64,000 bases of DNA from Neurospora crassa OR74A (lineage: Eukaryota; Ascomycota; Sordariomycetes; Sordariales; Sordariaceae), in the NCBI RefSeq assembly GCF_000182925.2, contig NC_026501.1, positions 806,001 to 870,000 on the forward strand, in the 5' to 3' direction. Below the pieces are notes generated by a model. That model was given only the letters and a program-made list of their open reading frames with translations, was not told where the DNA came from and made no database searches. Below are positions 33,062-45,812 of the stretch, piece by piece (the first letter of the stretch is position 1; each line of letters opens with the position of its first letter). The position numbers and the translations under genes are program-made.

Positions 33062-35871
33062 TTCACAAAACATATCGAGTGCTATCCAAAAAGGGATGGC
33101 GCAACGCTGCAAGTGCTGAGGCCTGACGTCGTCCCTGAGCTCAATCTGGTGATGATGCAGTCAGTGGTGATGGTGGTGGTGGTGGTGGTGATGGTAGCGG
33201 TGATGAGCCACGCCAAGGATAGGAATGGGATGGTAGGATGGATCAGTTCGGTTTCATTAATCTGATACTTCGAACCTTGATGCGTTCCATCGAAAGGAAG
33301 GATACGTCGCTCCCTCTCATGAAGCACGGCACGGCACGACCGGGCGACAGTTTCCCGATCGAGACGACATAAGGCAAATGTTACAGTTCCCATCCGTCCC
33401 TTTTTGACGGGAACGCGTGCGCGGATTGTTTCGACATGGGTAGTCAGTCGCATGAATGGCATGGGGCATATAAGGCTCTGGTAGATCTGTTCCCTATGGC
33501 AGAGAGGACTGTTACCATTGGGTGCTCGTCAAGGTTGAAAAGAGAGAGAAGTAGGGGGGGAGAGGAGGGCTGGATGATGATGATGATTGACGATTGGGCA
33601 GATGGATGGCGCGAATCCGAATCCTGAACAAACGAACTGGTTTTGACATGATTTGATACCCTCCTCCGCCTTTCCCCCTTTTTCCGCCGATGAGATTACA
33701 TTGTTCTTCAAAGGCGGCTGATAAAGTTGGTTGAGTTGCACAACAACGACGAGCGGCGGCAAGTCGCAGTTTGATCATTTTCTGCGCAGCAATTTACACG
33801 CCGAAACCGCTTTTAATACCCATCCATTGACCCTAATCATGAAACGCTCGTTCCATTCACCCCTTGCGTAGTGTTTTCCATTCAAGTCGCGCGCACAACA
33901 CATAAGATTGTCGAAGTCATTGTTCATGGCAAGCGCGGCAAAACGCTGTGATATATCGGCACAAAAAGGGCCTCCACCGTACTCAGCTGCACCACTGTGG
34001 TATTGGGCGATTGGCCCGGTGGGCATCTGTGTGTAGTGGGCACCTGTGTTTCAGAATGACCCTGGTAAGCTTTTCGATGATGGAGGGTGTATTTCTCAAC
34101 AAATTCGCCGTGTTCGGCATATGTAACCAAGCTCAAGCAAAGACTATCGTAAATACATACCTAGAGTATGTAGTAGTGTACATACCTACCTACCATTCAG
34201 CTAAAGGTAGTATGGCAAGAAAAAGGAGGTCCTTGTCAGCCCGGGAGACTGCGGCGCCGATGATTTATTGCTATGACTGCATTTGCGGAACAACCGTTTA
34301 GAGATGAGGTGCGCTGGAGACACACGTGTAGTCCGGGTTGTAGGCAAGTCCCCTGCTGCGAGCATGTTATTGCTGGACAAAAGCCCCTGGATCTCGCTTG
34401 GGATCGCCGACGACGACGACATCCCTTGCAACGTATGAATGGACGACCAAAGAACCTTCTCTCCCCCCCCCATCCCTCTCTGGGTTTCACTTGATCGATT
34501 CGGGCCTGACATTGCACGGCCCGTAGCCAAAACCGGTACATCTGAGTTTGGGGTGCAGGAGTTCGAGGGAGCTCCCGTCTCTGAAGCAACCCTTTTTAGT
34601 CGCTTGATGCGTGGATTGTTCTACACCCCCAAACAGCGTGGAGTACCCTACCATAGAGGGAAAACTTCCCGTCGGTTCGCCCACTTGTTCTAGGGCCGTT
34701 CGGGTTTCCCCCCCATGCCCCATGCCCAATACCCCATGCCCAATGCCCCATGCCTCCCCATTCCTGTCACTGCGCCTCTCCGAACGGGCAGATCGAAGCG
34801 GGCGTAATCCCAAGTTCCAAGTTGAACCATGGCCGAAATCAATGAAAGCAATTTCAGATGAATAGAGGTTCACCTGTACCACGGTGATTTATTCCCAGGA
34901 GGCAAGATTACAGGCTACGAACTCCATGGATTCGAAACAAGCCAGCCGGGCACATCCGTATGGCTCTTGGCCTGTGACTGGCTGTGGAGGGAAGGTAATG
35001 GCTGGCGCAGCGTCTCCTTCCGGTCCAAGCACAGGTAGGTGACGGCAAACTTGTGAGGCTCCCAGGGTGGTGGCAGACTGTGGTGGTGGTTTCTTCATAT
35101 AATGACCTGTCCCTGTTAATGTTTACAATGGAAATGGGGTCCCTATTATTTCTCGTATCATTGGCTTGGTTGAGGGCTGTCAGTCCGGATTCCGGTTCCC
35201 CATCCATCCCTCCACCCTCAGAATTACAAGAGCTCTAACAGGAACCGGGAAGGACTGGTGACTGCCGTCACCGATAATATAACGGACGTACCTTGGATAT
35301 CCTGAGACAACCATGAAGTTTGTGCCCGAGTTTAGTCTGGGTGTCCTTCTCGGTGCTCCTGTCCAGTCCTCAGTACATATTCCGTAGACCTAGTTCGTTA
35401 GACCAACTCGCTAGGACCAACGGATCATCGACGGCCTAGTCCATCTTTTTCCTTTTTTCACCTCTATAGGTTCCTGTCACTGATCATTTCTTTCGATTTT
35501 TTTTTTCTTTTGTCCCTGTGCTGTCTCTGCATGCCTTAACTGATCAGCGAAACCCACCAGGCATTCTAACGAATAGTGTTGAGGCCCCTCGAGTCTCTAA
35601 CAGCCGACGTCAAGGTGTTGGCCCCGCCGCGGCACTTCACACAGCAAAAGCCGGACCCGGCAAGTTTATAGCCGTATCACACTCCTCGGTGGACACCACA
35701 ACGAAACCCGTTAGTGTAGAATACACACGCAACTGCCGTGGACCTCATCAAGAGGTGGACGCGCTGCTCCCAGTTCGACTCGCATTCTCCCTCGTTCAAT
35801 GAGAGCGCTGCGGCCGCAGATCGAGGCGGCGCATATCATCCCGCGTACGCTGCTCCTCCCGTGCCGAAAAG
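33062..35871. other. 2.8-kb intergenic region
   Basis: No convincing gene. Contains a GGT/GAT run at about 33149-33200 and a heptamer array at 34711-34752. Short frames on both strands lack domains and splice partners. The last few hundred bases are the probable leader of the large gene that follows. Confidence 0.55.
34711..34752 (+). repeat. Heptanucleotide minisatellite
   Basis: Six tandem 7-bp units: CCCCATG, CCCCATG, CCCAATA, CCCCATG, CCCAATG, CCCCATG. Two unit types alternate toward the end. It lies in non-coding DNA. Confidence 0.9.
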
Positions 35872-36116
35872 ATGCCGTCTTTTTCGATATTGAGACGGAC
35901 GCCCCGGAGGCGGAACACAGAATGCGCCAAGCCGGCAGACGCCACCGTTATCACCGTTACCGAAGGTGTCTTTGGGGGGACAGGGGATGCTGTGGTTGTA
36001 GCTGAAGGATTGGGATGGGGGGCAGGAAGGGGAGGGGGACATGGAGGCGGCGGGCGATCCGGGGGGCTTGGCCTGGGGTTGACGTCCAACAACAGCGACA
36101 AAACAAACAACAACGA

Positions 36117-36153
<37 letters not shown>

Positions 36154-36600
36154 AACGCCAGCAACATCACCTTTAGCAGCAACGAGAGTTCGCAACGAAA
36201 TTCGATTGACGAAAATGACAACAATGGACCGGGAAGTACCTCTATGCCGACGACGACGAATGAGAAGAAGAAGAAGGAGAGACGCGGGTCGAGACGAGAC
36301 ATCTTTCTGCAGGACATCCGCAGTAGATTAACCGGGAAGCTGCCACCTTCGTCATCCTCCAACAACAGCAGCAACAACAACACGTCGTCTCCTTCCTCGG
36401 GCGCATCGACCCCTCACCAGGAAGCAATCACTAGTCCCAAACTTCCACTTCCGCGGGGAAGAGCTGCATCACAGCCTCCAATCCCGATCTCTCAAAGGCG
36501 GCGGGAATATATGAGCGGCCGGGAAGGGGCAGCAGCAGCAGACCAGAGAGGGGAACCGAGAGGGGAAAGACAACATGGCATGGGAACCATTCGAGAAGCT
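35872..36600 (+). CDS. Low-complexity coding exon, probably the 5' exon of the gene at 37636-40812
   Basis: Open frame of 243 codons from ATG 35872 (MPSFSILRRTPRRRN) to a strong GTAAGT donor at 36601. Content: a Gly-rich stretch, an Asn-rich tract coded by AAC repeats (about 36087-36170), a basic segment and a short conserved-looking helix, RRDIFLQDIRSRLTGKLPP, then a Ser/Asn/Pro-rich tail. The frame would stop four codons past the donor. The exon ends in phase 0, and the next long frame (from 37636) opens in phase 0, so the two can join. A small exon (about 36762-36776, phase 0) between CTTTCAG and GTAGGT could lie between. I do not recognise a domain. It could instead be a separate gene of 247 codons. 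Confidence 0.5.
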
Positions 36601-37635
36601 GTAAGTCCATAGAACCACCACTGCCACAACTTCCCCTCATTATTCTATACATTACATCGATCGATACCTTACCTCTACCTATTCCTCATCCCCCCTTCAC
36701 TTTCCACAATTATTCAGTCAAGTACGGATTCTCATTCACAGGACGTCTTTCTCTCTTTCAGTTGTGGTGCATCCAAGTAGGTGATTTCCATTCTGATTCC
36801 CTCATGATTTCGACTTTCTACTCTCTGTCGTCCAATGGGTCAGCTTGTCGACCACCAAACCTCCGCTGTTAGTGATGCAGTCTGTCCACGAGGTGATGCA
36901 CAGGAAGTCAAAGTGCATCTTGAAGAAGTTTGCATTTTCACCTGAAGCTTCAGACCCTCCCTTCGCATGGAGACTGGGCGCACTAAGTACACCCCATGAA
37001 GCACAAGAGCGAGGTCTCACATGGATGAATTGGTAGCGGTACTTAGTAGGTACACAGACCGTTCGGTTGCGTTCGTTGTGCTCTGTTCCCTTGTTGGTGA
37101 AGACGGGCAAGTGTCGTCATCTCCCCTTCCCCTCCCCGGGTTTCCCCATCTTTCTCCAAAAAAAGAAGCCCATTTGAGGTTACACAGCGAAGCCGCACCT
37201 CAACTCTCTCCAAGTGCAGGAACCTACCCAAGTGTAGGTAGTCCCCTCAATCCCCGTCGTCTGGGGAACAGCGGGCGTTACAGTATTTGAGTGGTCCGCG
37301 GCGGGTCGGCCGAGACTAGGTGCTCGCGTGATCCTCTGTAACGCGGATCCCTCTGCACCACTCTCATTGTGGCACTATGCATCTGCATTTACAGGGGGCC
37401 AATCGTACGACGAGAACACCACTCGACTTACACGATGAAGAGGGGGATCTTGCGCCGTCAATCTCTCGTTTCATGCCCAACCTCCTCCCACAGACAACAA
37501 ACCAATTCTGTTCTGCTGCTGTCTTTCCTTGCTTCATGCTGAAAGATATTGTGATACATTGAGCTACACCTACGACCATCCTATGCAACTGAAGAAATAA
37601 CGCCAGACTGACCACTCCTGTTCTATCAACTCAAG
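36601..37635 (+). other. Probable long intron or gap between the two parts of the large gene
   Basis: Begins with GTAAGT and ends with an AAG before codon ACT at 37636. No other frame of note lies inside apart from the possible 15-nt exon at 36762-36776. At about 1 kb it would be unusually long for an intron here, so an alternative 5' end is possible. Confidence 0.35.
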
Positions 37636-40600
37636 ACTCCTCCTCCACCAACACTCCGATCACCACCACCACTTCTTCGATCACCGCCATCTTCAACAGT
37701 TCGAATACCAGCCCCAGAGATCTCTACGCCAAGGTCACCAGTGGCGCAAACGCCATTATCACCACGCTCGCCCCTAGATGCTAACAAACCGCTCCCATCG
37801 CCGCCTCCACCTGGCAGTGAATGGAGGCTGGACCGTCCAACAAGACCGGTATTGAGACTTGCCCGCATCATGGCTACCCTGTCCGACTCCGACATAGAGA
37901 AGCTCTTCTCGGGAGCTCCTCAGTACTTTGACCGAGCCGAAGGCCACTATACTGGCGCTCCGCATCCGTCAGTCGCGTTCCCATGGGACGAGGAGCTCGG
38001 AATTCGGGACTTGACCGACCACACGCAGATCGAGGATCGCGCTTGGACCTGTGCCTCAGCATGGCCGCACATCACCCGTGATGTCCAGCCAGATAGGTCC
38101 ACGGCGCAACGGGCCTCGGAGAAGAAACGTTGTGCGCATTTCTATCCCCGTTGTCGCGAGCGGCCCAGCATGCTGAGCATGGGCGGACTTGAGAAGGGGA
38201 GCATGGGTTTCCAAGCGGCTTTGGAACTCAATGTCGCCGATGCGCTGAAGGAGGATCAATGGGGTTTCGAGAGCCTCGCGTCCAGGCCTCGTGCTATCGT
38301 TGAGGCGCGGCAAAGAATGCTCACCTCCAGGGATCGCCTCCGTCATATGGACGAAACCTTGATTTTCGAACAGCTGATCAAGAACGGCAAGCGCTACAGT
38401 GAGCAGCACCCGCACCAGCTGCGGCTCTCGAGCGAACTATACAACGAGTTGTTCCTCCATATCCTTCACCCCCCAACAAAGGTGATCGACCATAGAGATC
38501 CCTACAGCCTCTCGGTGCAAATTGCTGCTTTGGTCAAGGTCCTCGCTGCTCCCAACGTTTGGATCGACTTCTCACTCGTCGAATGGAGAATCCGACTTGG
38601 ACAGTTGCTCTGGGGTACCCCTGACGAAGACCAAGTCGATGACGGCGCATCAATCAAGACGGCTGATTCAGTGGATGAAGTTACCGAGGAGAGATATTGG
38701 CTTCTCCTCCAAATCCTACTCGCTTGTGAGCTTCTCGTACGGCTCGACGCTATTACGGAGGGCGACGAACTTGGTATCGAGAGCATCAACCCTGCCGAGA
38801 TCCACAAGTTCGAGAAAGACGCCAACACGACCGTCAAATGGTCGTTGCACCTGGCCCGAGCATGGTTGGAGAATATTGAAATAGTCAAGACAGACTCGCC
38901 TAGTCCAGAACAGGAAAAGCCAATAGGCTGGTTGGCAACTCTGACGAAGCGTATGTCCATTGCCCGCGATCATGGCATTCACCATCACAAAGACCATCAT
39001 GGGCCCGTATATGCCATTAGAGGACGGCATGTCGAGCGCCAGGTCCATGGTCTGCGGCATTTTGCAACCATGTTGCGCTGGCCAGACATTGCCGTTTATG
39101 GTTCCAAGATTTCCGAGAACTGCCGGGCAGTCACTGAAGGAACTCAGCTCAACACCCCGCTTGCCAGCCCCTTGAGCAAAGCAGAGAGCCATTTGTCCTC
39201 CTACTTTACTTTTCCTGGACATGATTCGCACAGGCCAGCAGCCCCAAAGCGGGAACCTTCGAGGCGCAGGATGATATCTGCTGCGTTGCACTCGGCAGGT
39301 TGGCTGTCAAAGAGCTATATGTCTGGCCTGATGCTACCTGGTGATGGCATCTGTCACTTTTTGATGGCCACGCTGTTGGAAAATGACCCAGAAGCTATGG
39401 CAAGGCTCGGAACCATGGCTAACCTCTGTGGTGGTTTCGTGTATTTGGGCAAGAGTTTCTGGAGCACGTCTTGTATCGTCGGTCGTGTCCTTGCGGCCGG
39501 TAAGGGTTCTGCCGAGTGTATGGGTTGGATCTCCAGCGATATCACTCCGCAGGGACTTGGAGATGGTTGGGTCAATGTTGAAGTTGAGGAACCTGCAGGT
39601 GAGTGATGACTTTCTCGACCGTTTACTGGCCGCAAATTGACAGCCCTCGCAGAGGACGCTCTTGGGATCAATCAGAAGGCTCGCATTTGGGCAAAGATGG
39701 CAGTTGAGAAAGACTCGAACGTCTTGGGAGACGCGGACCCCTCGTCAGTTCTCCCAGCTGACTTTATCATCCCATTCGAAAACGTTTATCGGGACAAGAC
39801 ACCGCCCACCCTCCTGATCGAACTGGATGCTCTGAAACTATGGGCACCAGCTGATTCGGTCCAAACCACTCCAGCTGAAGACAACGCGGCCACCCCCTTT
39901 TCGGAGCTCAGTCGCCCGGCGCAGATTCGGACATACCCTGCTGAGATCTCTTTCACCGTAACGGACCTGGACACCTACAAGACCCACCAACATACCTATT
40001 CATTAGCAAAGGATGTCAACTTTGTGACTGCTCACCCATGTGCCCCTTCTTCCCATGTCAAGATTCTCAGGTCACCATCCAGCCCTACTATCCAGCAAGT
40101 GGACCTATCCGGGCGTGGCGCTGCTGGTAAGGCCGTAAGCGTCGTCGGTATGCTCAATCCTTTTCGTCCCAATCTATTCGTCTTTACTAACACGTCTGCA
40201 GGCCATCCACTTCATAAATCATACACATATACAGCTCTGCATTTATCAGAGTTAATGGCGAAGAAAGACTTCTCTCTCGAGGCGTTACTAGATGACTACT
40301 CGTCCGCTGCTCACCGACCTAGTCTCACGCCTCCTTCCGCCAAGAGCGCAGCCAAGTTCCTGGTGATTGACTGCATCACCGGCTTCCAGGCATTGCCGCA
40401 AGAACACGAAATACCCTTATCCCCGGCTGTTAGCAGAAAGGGGAGCTATTCATTCCCCACGCCCAGAAGGAGTAGCACCAACAACAGTACTAATAATATC
40501 AATTATAATAATCACCCCTCCCCTGATTCTTCTCCCATCACTGCCCCGGAAGCCGAGTGTGCTAGTCCGACTACGCTCGATGGGGTCAAGGAAGGGGGAG

Positions 40601-40812
40601 GAGGAGGAGTAACTATGGAGAGTGCGTCGAAGAAGATGCATTCGGAGACACGGAGACGCCAATTTGGTTCGGATATGGAGATTCTCGTCAGAGCGTTTTG
40701 CGCGGAGAAGGGTTGGAATGCCCTGATTAGTCGAAGACGGAGGGGATGTTTGGCTTGTGCGATCCGTGAGGCGGGGGCGTTGGGGTGGAAGGTTATCATT
40801 AGGGTTGACTAA
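37636..40812 (+). CDS. Large conserved fungal protein of unknown function
   Basis: Three exons: 37636 (or nearby acceptor) to 39598, 39644-40147 and 40202-40812, about 1025 codons. Introns are 45 and 54 nt with GTGAGT and GTATGC donors. No in-frame ATG is found at the head of the frame, which begins in Pro/Ser-rich TPRSPVAQTPLSPRSP sequence, so an upstream exon is needed. The body is well-ordered sequence without a domain I can name: SDIEKLFSGAPQYFDRAEGHY, AFPWDEELGIRDLTDHTQ, AHFYPRCRERPSMLSMGGLEK, WIDFSLVEWRIRLGQLLWG, YWLLLQILLACELLVRLDA, then LPGDGICHFLMATLLENDP and GGFVYLGKSFWSTSCIVGRVL. The C-terminus has an Asn/Ser-rich linker and a compact end (FCAEKGWNALISRRRRGCLAC). Conservation-like composition and short introns support a real gene; no reaction can be assigned. 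Confidence 0.85.
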
Positions 40813-41425
40813 ATTTCGGGTCATTCCCCAAATTATGAAAGAAAAAAAAGGAGACATACAGCTGCTGTTCGGGACACAAGCGGCTGTGGTCTACCATATA
40901 AAAGGGGTTGGGTACTACCCAGAGTACATGTCTGACGGAGCAGGTAACCACTGGAATTGTCCGGAGAGTAACAAACACCACACTGAACGGAATATACTAA
41001 GGAATGAAAACAAAGAGTCCGCACCCACAGCAGCAGTAGGCTGTTTCTAGGGGCGTCACACTGTAAAATGAATGAGAAATAAGCAACGATAGTCATAGCA
41101 CACTTTGAAAGTACTAAAATATGTAAACATAGTAAGCAAACTTGAAAACATTTTCACTCTATGTTTTTCACTTCCTGCCATCATCCTTAAATCGTCGTCC
41201 ACCTTCTAACTAGCAGACTCCTTCCGCATCAGTTTCTGCTTGTGCCATTCACAACGAACCGCACCTTCCATCATTCGGCCCGCCAAGCTGCCCGCTCCCA
41301 CGTCTTTCATCCCATCCCATGGGACCTACGCCTACCCCCCAGCATGTAGGGCACCACACATTGGACCTTATAGACCCATGAAACGACCTGTTCTATCAAC
41401 AAGTGGAAGAACAAACAAAAAAAAA
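40813..41425. other. 3' flank of the large gene, upstream of tRNA-Arg
   Basis: No frame or repeat of note. An A-rich run (about 41411-41425) directly precedes the tRNA. Confidence 0.6.
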
Positions 41426-41497
41426 GCCGTCATAGAGAAATGGTAACTCGTCAGACTTCTAATCTGAAGACTGCCAGTTCGAGTCTGGCTGGCGGCT
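41426..41497 (+). tRNA. tRNA-Arg (anticodon UCU)
   Basis: A complete cloverleaf without intron: acceptor GCCGTCA pairs with TGGCGGC (one G-T wobble), D stem GAG/CTC, anticodon stem TCAGA/TCTGA around loop CTTCTAA (anticodon TCT, reads AGA), and T arm GCCAG-TTCGAGT-CTGGC. No CCA is encoded, as expected for a eukaryotic nuclear tRNA. Confidence 0.95.
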
Positions 41498-41504
41498 CTG
41501 ACTC

Positions 41505-41528
41505 TTTTGCTGTTTCACTTTTTCTTTT
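41505..41528 (+). terminator. RNA polymerase III terminator of the tRNA
   Basis: T runs (TTTT at 41505 and a longer one at about 41519) start eight bases past the tRNA end, the normal pol III stop. Confidence 0.8.
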
Positions 41529-42011
41529 GTACTTTTGGGATTTACTCGACCCTTGTCACTTTTTTCTTTCGCGATTAACTTAATAATAGTCGATAAACAG
41601 TTAACTGTTTGCTTGCCGACATGTGCGTGTGTAATTGGTACGCTTTCGGTTTCATATCTGATGAGAATAGTTCACGAATGGATAGGATGTGTCCATAGGT
41701 CCCATGTATCCATATATTGGATCGTCGACGGGAGTCCTTGTGTCAACACGGGGGCAAGAAAAGAAAACACGACAGAAGAAAAACAATCATGGCATTGAAA
41801 ACGTCAGGTCTTAGGAATAAAGTGAAAGTGATGCTTCATAGACGATGCTCAACATTGATACAACACCACAAAGCTGTTCAGTAATCATACAGTATCCAAA
41901 CTTATGTATCCCAATTCTGGACATTTTATGTGCATCCTTTTGACCCTCCCCCATCCATTTTCGAACTCTATACTATAAGGGGAAAAAAAAGAAAAAAAAA
42001 AAGACTCGAAT
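41529..42011. other. Region between tRNA and MFS gene 3' end
   Basis: No gene-like frame. An A-rich stretch at about 41981-42003 lies just past the MFS stop codon. Confidence 0.6.
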
Positions 42012-43560
42012 CTACAACTCCTTCTTCTCCGCTACGTGACTCTCCTTCCTCACCCTCTCTGACCCCGGCGGCGTCTTAAGTGCATACATAACCAACAACG
42101 CCACCCACGACATGCCCAACGCGCCAATTCCATAGGCAACCTCCCTCCCGGCCCACCAATAAATACTCGTAAACAACACCGGCCCCAATCCCCTCCCCAG
42201 CTGTCCCCAGCTCCTCAACATGCCCAGCTTTCCACCGCGCTCGCCCTCGTGCGACTCAAAGCTGCTGAGGGCATTCAGACCCGTGACCACCGTCGCCGAG
42301 GTGGTAGCGAGCAGGGCAGCTGCGCCGTAAAGGCCAAGGACAGACGTGATGCGGCCCAGCATGATGAAAGCCAAGAGACAGGCGATGACGCCGATCCTCA
42401 CAGAGAGCAGAGGGGGCAGGCGACGTGTGACGCCGCCTTGGAGGAGGGAGGCGATGAGACCGACGAAACCGAGGAGACGGCCGTTCTTGGCGGAATCGTA
42501 GGCAAAGAGGTCGTAGGTCATGAAGGGGAGGGAGAATTCCATGCCGGAGAAGAAGAGGAGGAAGGAGAAGTGGGTGAAGTTGAGGAGGAAGTGGGAGTTT
42601 GTGCGCTGGACTGCGGTAGATTTGGTGGTGGTTGGGGTGGTTGCTGGTTTCTTCTCTTCGGATTTGGTGCTGCTGACCTGAGTACCGGTGGGTTCAGTCT
42701 TTTGAGTCAGCGCGGGGAGCGTCTCGGGCAGACAGAAGTAGAGGTATAGAGTCTCGACGACGATTAGAGTCAGAGAGACGCCGGCGGCTGTCGCGAAGGG
42801 GTTGGCGGCCACGGTGCTGAAGGAGCTCAGCCAGGCGCCAAGCGCAGGGCCGAAAGTGAAGGCGATGGAGAAGCAGGCGCCGATGAGGGCCATGGTCGAG
42901 CCGCGCTTGGAAGGGTCCGAGATGTCGGTTGCGATGGCCGTGGCCAGCTGGACGTTGCCCTCGGAGAGACCGCCGACGATGCGCGAGGCGAGGAAGGTGC
43001 GGAAGTCGGTGGCCATGACCCAAAGGAGCACCGAAAGAATGTTGCCCGTCATGCTGAGGAGGAGGGCGGTGCGGCGGCCATAGCGATCGGAGAAGTGGCC
43101 GATTATGGGGGAGGCGATGGCTTGGAGGAGGCTGGAGGCGAGGAAGGGTGTATTAGCAAAGATGTAGGGATGGGAGAGGTCCTGCTAAAGGCACGTACGA
43201 AAAGAGACTCCCCAAGGCGCCGCCGAGCAAAACAATGTCATATCGCGAGTCAATTGGTCGCGCAAAGGACGCCTTGTAAGCGTTCAAGTAGCCCAAGACA
43301 CTGGAGAGAAGGGTCTTGGATGGTGGGGCTGAAGGGTCGAGGGGAGCTTCGACGTTGCGGTAGAATTCGAGGAGTTTGGGGAATAATGGAAGGATAAAGG
43401 TAAATGATATCTGTTTGTCATCTAGTCAATCTCTTTTGGTTCTTGAGCTTTTGCGATGTTATGGATGGTCTCAGGCAGTACGTACCAAGTCAAGTAACAA
43501 AGATATGAAGATGACCTTCAACACCCTCTTGCGGGTGGCAGGTTCGACAGGCGTCGTCAT
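42012..43560 (-). CDS. Major facilitator superfamily transporter
   Basis: Three exons (43486-43560, 43199-43410, 42012-43131) give 468 residues with about 12 membrane helices. The joins restore FISLLLDLISFTFILPLFP for helix 1 and LGSLFSSLLQAIASPIIG for helix 2. Motif A is HFSDRYGRR, after helix 2, and helix 4-5 sequence (TFLASRIVGGLSEGNVQLATA) and GSTMALIGACFSIAFTFGP follow. A hydrophilic central loop (about residues 225-265, Lys/Thr-rich) separates the halves. The pattern is that of proton-coupled drug/organic-ion MFS carriers similar to tetracycline-resistance-like MFSD10 proteins. Substrate cannot be told. The frame stays open upstream of the chosen ATG (SNKKGSFSAG), so an earlier start through another exon is possible. 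Confidence 0.87.
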
Positions 43561-45812
43561 GCCTGCGCTGAAGCTTCCTTTCTTGTTGCTGATTTGTGAA
43601 TTAGTGAGACCTCGAGTTTTCAGACCTGTTCAGATTTCGGGACCGGAGATTTGGAGGTTCAAAGTTGAGAAAGTCGGGATATGGTGTAAAATCGGAGCTG
43701 GTGGAAGGTTGAAGCGACGTCACGCTGCTTGAAACGCCCAGAAGACTCCTGGGGATCCTGGGAAGTTGGGGGTCCACTACAGGTGCCGGGACTCCGTCTG
43801 GAAGGAGAGAGGACGAGGGTTTGTTTACGTTTCACAACTTGCGCACTGATTGCAACCAATGTATCAAACACCTGGAACAAAGAAGCTGTATTGGACACGG
43901 GAGAAGAGAAGCAAGCCAGAGTATCTTGAATGAACAGAATTGCAAAAAAAAACTACGAAATCGAAAGCTGTCCCAGCCCAAACATTCGAGAGCTCAATCA
44001 AGTCGAATGACAAGTTTGTTCTGGAACATGGAGCTCCGAACATTTGATGGACCCCAATTGGATATGTACCTTGATGCCGGGGGCAGTGTGTGTGTAAGTT
44101 GACTCGGAATGGAGCAAACTAAGCTTCCGGCAGGCAGCGCACTCATCCAACAATGCGACGGGACTCCAGCTCGGATCATTCCGTCATGAAGACCCCAAAA
44201 TAAAGCCACAATAAGGTACAAACAGCCACAATGTGGCACAAGCAGCATCCGTCAACATGCAACTTGAACGAACAACGTCGAGTGAGTCTTCCCCCGCAAA
44301 CAAGCTGCATCTCATCAGCTCACTGCAGCTGTGTCGCCTGCAAAATATCCAAGTCTGAACCACCGTGACCGACCTGATTCAACTCAATAACCACCACATC
44401 TTCGCTGTCTTCTCTATTCCCTTCCCAAAACGGACTTGTGCTCAGCGCCATGTTTCAACGTCGAACCATCGTGTATCCCACCCAAGATGGCCAAGACAGA
44501 ATTGTGCCCCTACGCCATCTATATCTAACCCATATTACTGCCCAAACCCATCTGCTGTCTCTTCTCCTCCCAAGGTCTTCCCTTCTTCTTCCCCCTCCTC
44601 GTTGCCGTTTGGTCTTGGTGTTTGTGTAAACGTCACTGTTGCCACTTGCTCTTGTTCACCTCTGCTCATCAATATCTACTCAGAAACCTCATTTCCACTG
44701 GGGCTCCTCACCGGGGCAACCCCTTGCATCCAAGTATCTACCGGATACGATCTGCCGCATATACGATGTTTCCCGCTTGGATACATGACAACATCAGCAA
44801 AGGTTTGGGCTTTGGGAGCTGTGCCTGGTCTAGACCAAATAGGGCCATCTCAGATAAACCACTTGTTGAAGCTTCAGATCCCATCTATCAGGCAGCATCT
44901 AGGCTGTTTTCCGCCTCACCTTTGCTTCCCCCACATATTGTGATGTGCATACATAACAAACATGGCTTGCCTTAGTACGTGCGGGAACGTGCTGGCTGCC
45001 GGCACATGGCTGAACAAGAAAATGCAGAAAAGATGCAGGGGAAGAGACACTGCAGCGGATGGCTGCGCCTGTTCACTGGACAGTTGAGGTTATACTTCCA
45101 AGGGGGCCTAGTTGGGCCTTCGTATCTGATTCGAACATGGCTACGGCAGAACTCTTCCCCGTTTGGAACTGACACCGAAAAATCACTGACCTTGCGCAGA
45201 GAACAGGAAGATCAGGGGAACGCCTCATGAACATCCAGGTTGCGTCCGTTCGCCGGTGTTCTGGTCCTGAGCTATGCGTAACCCGAGAGTTGTTCCCAAG
45301 TATCTTCAGGCGCACCACCTTTAGTTTGTCAATGTCTCTCTTCATGCGCCGCAAACAGTTTATATGATTGCGAGACACTCGGTCTATACCGTTTCCTGTT
45401 TAGCCGCCCAGACTGACCCCGTTCATCTACTGTCAATGTACGCAGTAACGCGGCGCCTTTTTGTGTTCCGTCAGTTGTCGTCCGTGTCCAGGTTCCCCTT
45501 GTGACTTCAGGCCGCTTGGTCTCTGGCCGCCGTTATGGGATGTTCCAAGCGGCTGGCGAACGTATACAGCCGAACATTCTTTGTGCTGCCTTGCCATGTT
45601 TCTCTGACATTTCACAAGAAGGAGGCGGGTCCGGGATGCAAAAACCACCCACGGTAACTTTAAAAGGCCCCTTCCTTCCCATATCTGGAACTCGGAGCCA
45701 TCACTCGGTATCACCAACTCCATCATTCACTCGTTCAAGTCACTCACTCACCCTTCTCCTACCAAGACCGTTCCTTAAGGCATCTCTACCATCCGTAGCC
45801 AGAACAAGGAGG
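43561..45812. other. 2.2-kb divergent intergenic region
   Basis: Promoters of the MFS gene (minus) and of the surface-protein gene (plus). A + frame of 192 codons (44365-44943) and one extending 104 codons ahead of 45813 are open but low in coding character. No RNA gene or repeat was seen. Confidence 0.5.

Noticed and set aside
44365-44943. 192-codon + frame in the MFS/surface-protein promoter region
   Set aside because: No domain, mixed composition, no introns that improve it; likely chance.
45121-45180. TTCGAAC sequence resembling a tRNA T loop on the minus strand
   Set aside because: No paired T stem, acceptor stem or anticodon arm could be drawn around it.
45501-45812. 104-codon N-terminal extension of the surface protein
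   Set aside because: The signal peptide starts exactly at ATG 45813; the extension is leader-like and would hide it.
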